64,000 nt of DNA from Sympetrum striolatum (taxonomy: Eukaryota; Arthropoda; Insecta; Odonata; Libellulidae). The stretch spans positions 91,903,152 to 91,967,151 of the forward strand of contig OX388350.1 of assembly GCA_947579665.1 (NCBI GenBank). Reading direction: 5' to 3'. Made by a program: the position numbers and the translations under genes. Positions 58,430 through 64,000 of the stretch are shown one piece after another. Numbering within the stretch: position 1 is the stretch's first letter; the number at the start of each line of letters is the position of its first letter. Below the pieces are notes generated by a model. It was not told where the DNA came from. It ran no database searches and saw only the letters and a list, made by a program, of their open reading frames with translations.

Positions 58430-58758
58430 TCATCTGCAAAACGGAGGTGATTGATTTACTCCCCATTTACCCTTAAGCCCTTCTCTTTCCAATCAAGGGT
58501 TTTAAAAACTTCTTCTGAAACGGCTGTGAAGAAGATGGGAGATAAACCGTCACCTTGTCGAACTCCCTTCTCAATCTTGAATTCATCGGTCTCTTCATGC
58601 AACATTACAGAAGCTGTGGCATTCTCATAGACACTGCGCAAGAGACGGATGTACTCAGAATCTATCCCTTGATTCTTCAGAGCTTTCAGAATGGAGGAGG
58701 TACTTACCGAGTCGAAGGCCTGTTCGTAATCCACAAAGCAAAGGACCAGTGGCATCAT
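58430..58758 (-). pseudogene. LINE reverse transcriptase, catalytic palm
   Basis: Contains CFVDYEQAFDSVS (first catalytic aspartate) and GVRQGDGLSPIFF. After a stop directly behind VNGE, the FADD catalytic pair follows at 58429-58440, with KTKVM downstream. The stop codon stands where a lysine or similar residue is usual, indicating a nonsense mutation. The Helentron-like C3 begins just beyond, at 58316. Confidence 0.86.
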
Positions 58759-58822
58759 TCGATCTGTTAATAATTTCCTGAAGTGTTTGGATGTTTTCCA
58801 TAGTGCTGAAGCCTTTCCGGAA

Positions 58823-59005
58823 TCATGCTTGTTCTCTAGGCTGGGCTAAAGACAGGGTCATCTTAAGACGTTCAGCTATCATCCTCACGAATGTTTTATA
58901 GAGAACTGGGAGGAGGCTAATGGGGCGATAGTTCTTCAAATCTTCCTTGCTTCCTTTCTTGTACAGCAGGACAATCCTTTCGTGGTTCCATTCCTTGGGA
59001 ATCAT
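58823..59005 (-). pseudogene. LINE reverse transcriptase, motif 2 region
   Basis: Short frame with PKEWNHERIVLLYKKGSKED followed by NYRPISLLPVLYK, the well-known KxGxxxxxxNYRPISLL block of non-LTR reverse transcriptases. It is displaced by frameshifts from both neighbours. Together with 59038-59334 and 58456-58758 it reconstructs the order of a normal RT domain, so these are parts of one decayed gene rather than separate genes. Confidence 0.83.
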
Positions 59006-59037
59006 TCCTTGTTTTAGACAGTTACTGAATAATTGTG

Positions 59038-59334
59038 CTAAACATTAGCAATCTCTGTTCCACCAGCTTTCAGATGCTCCGCCAACACTCCATCTGCTCC
59101 TCCTGCTTTCCCATTCTTCATCTGCTTTATCGCCGCCATTACCTCTTCTGGGAGGATTGAGATGAGATTTTGTGAGCTTTGGCTTTCCTCTTGGTTTTCC
59201 TCTTCGGCATTTCCCATCTTCTTGTATAGGTTGCCAAAGTATTCTGCTACAGTCCTCAATATTGCTGGTCTGTTATATGTTGTGGTGCCATCTCCTTTCT
59301 GTAAGGCTAAAATCTGTTTCCAGTTTCCAACCAA
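59038..59334 (-). pseudogene. LINE reverse transcriptase, N-terminal part
   Basis: This frame holds the start of the RT domain. The segment KNGKAGGADGVLAEHLKAGG near residue 72 is the conserved RT motif normally read as KxxKAxGxDGxxxE in non-LTR elements. Upstream is a linker with the typical DG...NR...L...V..YF pattern. RT activity would need the palm in the next segment, which lies in another frame. Confidence 0.82.
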
Positions 59335-59508
59335 TTGCTATGCGTCCTCTGGCCCTCTTTATGCTCTTGTTATTTTCTTTGGCCTCTTGCACAACTTTTC
59401 ATTAAAATTCCTCACATCTTCCTTAATTGCTACTCTGTTGGCAAAGCTCGGCATATTCGATGTTGTCTCTTGGAGTGTCTGAATTCTTCAGTTCCTTCCG
59501 TCGTTTCA

Positions 59509-59787
59509 TCATTTGCCGGGTTCTATCACTAAATTTCTTATCCTTAGGTTTTCTTGGCATGCTTGATACTTCACGACTTCCATAACTTTGGTTTCGAATT
59601 CTTCCTCCTGAAGTTCTGAGAATCTATTTCTTAGTTCCAGCTGAAATTCCTTCTTGCTATCTGATAGTTTACCGATATTTATCTCATACTTCTTGCAAGA
59701 AACGGACTTCTTTTGTTCCATTCGGGGGTTAATATTAATTCTGCATCTAACAATTCTGTGGTCACTTCCAGTGTTGAAGTTATTCAA
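59509..59787 (-). pseudogene. LINE endonuclease end and linker
   Basis: The frame begins near the last motif of the APE-type endonuclease, with GSDHRIVR at residues 7-14. The SDH is the catalytic histidine motif of this nuclease, which nicks target DNA to prime reverse transcription. The rest is a charged linker leading to the RT domain. The endonuclease N-terminal motifs would lie beyond 59790 and are absent, so the copy is 5' truncated. It is in the same frame as 59038-59334. Confidence 0.75.
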
Positions 59788-59849
59788 AACTTAACAGTTA
59801 GTTACAGTGTAGAGTCTGTTTAACAATATGTAGGCTATTTCATTTTTGT

Positions 59850-60165
59850 TCCATTGGGACCTCTCCACGTCCATCACCTCTCTAGGAACCATTTCTTACC
59901 GCCTGGGGAGAATACTTCCAGATAAAATCCGACCAGCATTCTATACTCCAAGATCCCTGAGAACTTTATGCACAGGCAAAGATAAGAGGAACCTGGACTC
60001 GCTCAGTGGGGTATGCAAACTAACCTGCAGTGATTGTCCGGCTATCTACGTGGGACAGACCGGAAGGGCCCTTCAGACTAGGATTTCGGAACATAAGCGT
60101 TGCCTACGCACCGGGGGTCCAGGCTCGGCGTTCGCAGAACACAGACTGAGCAATAAATATTGAAC
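59850..60165 (+). pseudogene. Penelope-like element, GIY-YIG endonuclease fragment
   Basis: The 105-codon frame encodes the C-terminal endonuclease of a Penelope-like element. A positively charged linker is followed by LSGVCKLTCSDCPAIYVGQTGR (residues about 54-75; key parts GVCKL and YVGQTGR) and TRISEHKRCL. The C-x2-C pair before YVGQ is usual in this group. GIY reads as GVC here. The frame ends shortly after. It is a separate copy from 56007-56580 because both contain the same domain start. The RT part is missing. Confidence 0.8.
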
Positions 60166-60169
60166 ACAA

Positions 60170-61140
60170 TGAATGGCTGTCTCAATAATTCGGAAGTCTT
60201 ACGATTTCCTTACCAATCAATAGGCAGGAGAGCTAACAAATGAAATGTTGCTCAGTCTTATTGGGATACCTATATGAATACTCGACCTTGTATAGCTGAT
60301 CAAGTTTCAACAATGACTGTATTCAGTAGCTGTTACGCTGTTTCGTCATTGGATTTTAAAGAAAGAGGCTACAACATAATGTCAATGTGAAGCTAAAAAG
60401 CTTCAAACTGAATTTGGATTTGAAGTTTATATTTTCAAATAATGCAATAGAAAACGAAATCTTTCGTAACAATAAAATCGGGAATCGTAAAATCATAAAC
60501 ATGTGTATGTAGAAATACTGTAGCTGCGAAGAATCATTTCTCCTACTAAAGGCACTTTCTTTCATGTTTAGCAGTCGTAGTCCTCCATAAACGTGAACAA
60601 TATAAATTGTACATTTCCGTAACGCAATCCAAAGCGCATTAATCTATTGATGTAATCTGTTACATTTCCTCAACAGCATCACATAAGCAACCACCAGAAA
60701 CTTCAGAAAGTATCATTCATGAAACATAAAAATACCATCCTTCGTTCTTTAGACGTCAGCGCGTATTTGCTTTCAAGCAAAATACAGGGTCATATTGCGA
60801 TAATCCTCATATCTAAGACACCAGTCGTACATTTGACTTACAATGCATGCAAATATTATTGTTTTCAACTTGCATTAAAATGATCCTCGCAGCATTAAAA
60901 ATTTGTTTTTGGGCTGATCTTCTTGTCTGCTCTCCTCGCAGCCAGGAACCACTTCTTTCTTGTGCCGGAGTCCATTGGAACAGCAATAAATAATTTTACC
61001 GGGGTTTTGACAGTGGTTGAGGTACATCATGGTACAAAACAGTATTTGTATGCTTTGTATGCCATTTTTTCGAAGCTCAGAACTCCAGAATTACTAAGAA
61101 ATACAGAAATACTAAGGCAGAATAAGAGATCCTGACAACG
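60170..61140. other. unassigned sequence
   Basis: No gene recognised. A 70-codon frame at 60923-61135 begins in a moderately GC-rich stretch but has no motif and is not called. Confidence 0.4.
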
Positions 61141-61165
61141 TATGCCGGTAGCGGTTAGGTGTGTA

Positions 61166-61206
61166 TGACGTCAGGGTATCTTCGGAACTCTTCGGGAAAC
61201 TTCGGA
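61166..61206 (+). promoter_or_regulatory. CRE-type palindrome next to a heat-shock element
   Basis: TGACGTCA at 61166-61173 is the exact CRE/ATF palindrome. TTC-gg-GAA-ac-TTC at 61191-61203 is a three-unit heat-shock element, with another TTC at 61181. The surrounding 80 bases are GC-rich. It lies about 150 bases upstream of the Jockey fragment, whose 5' end is truncated, so which transcript it would serve is unknown. Confidence 0.4.
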
Positions 61207-61355
61207 GCGTTTGAACAGCCCTCCGAAATTCCAACTTTTCACGCGCTGTTTACGGCCCTAATTTTGCGATTTCAATGTTCTTTCCGCTGCCACTGTTCAT
61301 TTTTCATAGTATTCTTCAATAAAAAAAAATTAAAAATAAATGGTTTACCTCCCTA

Positions 61356-62390
61356 TTGTATGGGATCCTTAACATTAGGGCTTTAGCGAGGGACCTCCGG
61401 GAAGCGCTTAATGGCGCCGATTTCGTGGCGACACGCGTTGGACTCCCGACTCCGTCGAACGTCGACTCGCGCGGGGAGGTATGCCGAGTGACGGTGAATT
61501 CCACGTGCGACTACCGCAAGGCGAGGGAATTCCTCGACGGAAAAGGCATCGCCTACTCAAAGTGGGCTGAGCGGCAGGACCAGCTCCACTCCTTCCTTGT
61601 GCGCGGATTGTCCACCGAAACCGCGAAGGAGGAACTGACAGAGGATCTTTTGGCGCTCGGCATTCCGGTGCGGAAGGCCTTCCAGCTCCGAGACAAGGAA
61701 CAAAGAGCGCTCCCGCTTTTCGTTTTCTCGGCACCATCGACCGCTCAATGGAAACCCGCTGATATTTGCAGAATTACAGCGTTGTCATATTGTTGGGTGA
61801 CTATCCGCCCCTACAAACACCAGCAGCCGCAGATGTGCTTCCGGTGCAATAGGTTTGGGCATTCCTCAGCCCATTGTCACGCCGCCCCACGCTGTTGGAA
61901 GTGCGCGGGTCCTCATCAAGGCCACGTCTGCACGAAACCACGACCTGAGAAAGCTCTTTGCTGCAACTGCGGCGGCGCGCACCCTGCGATGTCTCGCAAA
62001 TGCCCAGTCTGGATTGCTGCAAAAGAGAGGAAGATGCATTCTACATCCGCCAGCAGCCTCTCGCAGCGTCCAACACCAAATGCATCCACCTTCCAGCCTG
62101 CTTCTCCACCTACCACCAACGCCTGGTCGAGTTCAACACAACTCTTCGTGCCTTCGCAGGTCCAACCTCCGCGTAGGAAAACACTAAATATGGAGTTCCC
62201 GTCCCTTCCCCAGCCATGCCGAAACAATGAAGAAACAGCAGCCGAACTCAGCATTCCACTGCGGCAAAAGCAGAGAATATCGCCTATTTCCAGTACCAGC
62301 ACCAAAACTCCTCACCCACCTGACGCCATCATCACAGCAATGGAGCAGATGATGGTCCGCCTTCAAGCAACCATCATCTCCCAATTCTAA
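61356..62390 (+). CDS. Jockey-clade LINE ORF1 (Gag-like, zinc knuckles)
   Basis: ORF1 proteins of Jockey elements bind the element RNA and form the RNP. Three zinc knuckles lie near residues 161-174 (CFRCNRFGHSSAHC), 180-192 (CWKC...C) and 202-216 (CNCGGAHPAMSRKC). Before them is the typical region with VRGLSTETAKEELTEDL and a PLFVF strand. A Pro/Ser/Thr-rich tail follows. The listed start is a TTG, and no ATG is in frame near it. Sequence before about 61360 is AT-rich and unlike the element, so the 5' end is probably truncated. ORF2 begins 40 bases downstream. Confidence 0.88.
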   Translation: MYGILNIRALARDLREALNGADFVATRVGLPTPSNVDSRGEVCRVTVNSTCDYRKAREFLDGKGIAYSKWAERQDQLHSFLVRGLSTETAKEELTEDLLALGIPVRKAFQLRDKEQRALPLFVFSAPSTAQWKPADICRITALSYCWVTIRPYKHQQPQMCFRCNRFGHSSAHCHAAPRCWKCAGPHQGHVCTKPRPEKALCCNCGGAHPAMSRKCPVWIAAKERKMHSTSASSLSQRPTPNASTFQPASPPTTNAWSSSTQLFVPSQVQPPRRKTLNMEFPSLPQPCRNNEETAAELSIPLRQKQRISPISSTSTKTPHPPDAIITAMEQMMVRLQATIISQF

Positions 62391-64000
62391 CAATTCGCCT
62401 TAAGCCTCCGCGATCTCTTAGCACCGCGCAATGGACCCTAAAACCACCACAAGAAGGGCGCTCTCCATCCTCACATGGAATGTGGGCGAAGCTATTGTCC
62501 GGAAAACACCGGAGCTCTTACACTTCCTTGGGCAACAAAATTTTGACATCATTCTTCTGCAGGAGACACATTTGTCTCCACACACCCGATGGTCCACCCC
62601 TGGCTTCACAATATACCGAAAGGACCACCCTAACAACCCGGATGGCAGCAGATCCAGCGGAGGGGGCGTCGCAATAATGGTCTCCAACAAAATTGCAGCG
62701 CGGCTTCTTGACCCGCAGCCAACTTCACTCCATTCGCTAGAGACCATCACCATCGTCGCTAGCACATACCTGGGGGAAATGCAGTTCACCTCGTGCTACC
62801 TTCCACCACAGCACCGCTTCCGGCAATCCTCCTTCGGGGATGTCTTCCTGCCAGGTATTCCTACCATTTTTGCGGGGGACCTTAATGTAAAGCACGGCGA
62901 CTGGGGCTCCCTTAGAGACAATGCATCTGGCAGAGAGCTTCGCCGCTGGGCCACCACGAACCGGATCCAGGTTCTCGGCCCAAGAGAACCCACCCGATTC
63001 TCTCACACTGGGAAAGGAGATGTACTCAACATCTATCTCATCATCGCGTCACCACCTCCAAGGACAATGTACACCATCCCGGCATTGACTAGCGACCACC
63101 TCCTAGTCGCAGCTTTCTTCGGAACATCACCACTCTTCCGACCCATCGCTACCAAAAGAAACCTCAGGAAGGCCAACTGGGAGGCCTTTGCTGAGGACTT
63201 AACAGCCCGTCTGTCATCACCAGGGAAGCTGGAAACTCTTGATGATGTTGATGCTGCAACACTCAACCTCGCTTCTAGCATCACTGCTGCTGCTGACGCC
63301 ACCATCCCACGAAAACCTAGGGGCTTCGGAGGGTGACTGGATCTTCCTCAAACCATCATCGCCTCCATTAGGGAGAAAAATAGGATCCGCCGCCGATCGA
63401 CGCGCACTGGAGAACCGCATCTACGCCGGGAATTCCGGCGACTGCAGAGGGATATTCAGACCAGCATCTCTACCTGGAAAACCCAGATGTGGGAGAAGAA
63501 GATTGCCTCCACCAAAACCCAGGACGGTTCTCTGTGGAAGTTCGCCAAAGGCCTGACCCTCCGGAGTCATGCTACCATACCCACCGTAGAGCCGAGCACC
63601 ATCACGGCGGAGGCCTTCGCTGACCACTTAGAGGACGCATTTTCTCCGAATCCAGGTCCTGAACTTCCTCAGATGCCTCCACATCAGGTTCCCATTAACA
63701 CAGACCCGCCAACAATCACCGCCATGGACGTGAAAGCGTCTCTCCGTCGCCTTAAGACTCGAAAAGCTCCCGGTCCGGACGGAATTGAAAACGAAATACT
63801 CCGAAGACTTCCGTCCGTGCAGGTTCTCTGGCTGGTATGCATCATAAACGCCATCATCAGACTGGGCCACTTCCCAGCTTTATGGAAAAGAACAAAGATC
63901 ATCCCGATCTTAAAAACTGGAAAGTCCCGCTCCTCCCCAGATAGCTTCCGCCCCATATCACTGCTGGACGGACTGGGGAAGATTGTAGAAAGGACCATAC
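61360..64000 (+). mobile_element. Jockey LINE, 5'-truncated, continues right
   Basis: GC-rich element with ORF1 and ORF2 in the usual order. The boundary to AT-rich flank is near 61340-61380. Apart from one TGA it looks recently inserted. Confidence 0.88.
62431..64000 (+). pseudogene. Jockey-clade LINE ORF2: APE endonuclease and RT, one stop
   Basis: ORF2 carries the nicking endonuclease and reverse transcriptase. Endonuclease motifs are visible: LTWN (N17), LLQETH (E45), GDLN (D150, N152), DVLNI at 197 and SDH (D222, H223). An in-frame TGA at 63334-63336 ends the first 301 codons. The same frame then stays open to the window edge and contains KAPGPDGI near 63765 and SFRPISLLDGLGKIVE near 63945, both standard RT motifs. 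A single nonsense mutation therefore separates it from an intact frame. The palm and 3' end lie outside the window. Confidence 0.9.

Larger units (their letters stand above)
56656..59790 (-). mobile_element. RTE-like LINE, frameshifted, split by C3
   Basis: Minus-strand order: end of endonuclease with GSDHR (59787-59509), RT palm and fingers (59334-58430), then the C-terminal region (57295-56666) and a (GATGAT)n tail at 56656-56672. The Helentron-like element C3 sits between KTKVM and the QEPVKL part. The 5' end is truncated within the endonuclease. Confidence 0.85.

Noticed and set aside
60923..61135. Possible host exon of 70 codons
   Set aside because: No motif, no clear splice sites, and composition not distinct enough to support a gene.
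61408..62393. Several frames antisense or out of frame to Jockey ORF1
   Set aside because: GC-rich shadow frames; the zinc-knuckle frame is the real one.

Overview
The window is repeat-dominated eukaryotic nuclear DNA, AT-rich, with no intact host gene that I recognise. A Jockey-clade LINE, an RTE-like LINE, Penelope-like GIY-YIG fragments, a Ty3/Gypsy element with a tRNA-Leu-type primer site, pogo/mariner/hAT relics and two kinds of rolling-circle elements together suggest an arthropod. The species cannot be named from this sequence.

Layout. 1-2492: 5' part of a Gypsy element on the minus strand (protease, nucleocapsid, capsid, primer site, LTR). 2774-4241: a pogo/Tigger element with perfect terminal repeats and a decayed transposase. 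4304-42840: a very large array of non-autonomous Helitrons of about 1.1 kb. Most lie head-to-tail on the minus strand up to about 38.5 kb, then the orientation flips to plus. The array is interrupted by relics of a larger Helitron that retain the helicase C-terminus (12281-12469 and 22440-22650) and by a 5.7 kb TIR element (15094-20811). 42898-44970: a LINE fragment split by a 944 bp TA-flanked TIR element. 44972-50629: one more Helitron unit, split by a second copy of the large TIR element that itself carries two Helentron-like insertions. 50630-56000: mostly unassigned, with a 77 bp mariner-type MITE, a 259 bp hAT-type MITE, a pogo-type terminus and two LINE tails. 56007-60165: two Penelope-like fragments flank a frameshifted RTE-like LINE that is interrupted by a third Helentron-like copy. 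61360-64000: a 5'-truncated Jockey LINE running off the window.

The most notable structure is the Helitron array. A standard unit consists of six diverged monomers of about 150-176 bp, and five of the six carry a match to the RNA polymerase III B-box sequence GGTTCGANNCC, always in the element's sense orientation. One unit (10878-12024) is flanked by sequence whose unoccupied paralogue is present at 22190-22210. This fixes the element ends as TC...CTCG between A and T with no target duplication, so the array is made of Helitrons with an unusual CTCG 3' end rather than of ordinary satellite DNA. I know of no description of this family, but no database search was possible.

Unit coordinates and similarity statements come from reading by eye. 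5' ends of many units are approximate because they lie in TA-rich sequence.
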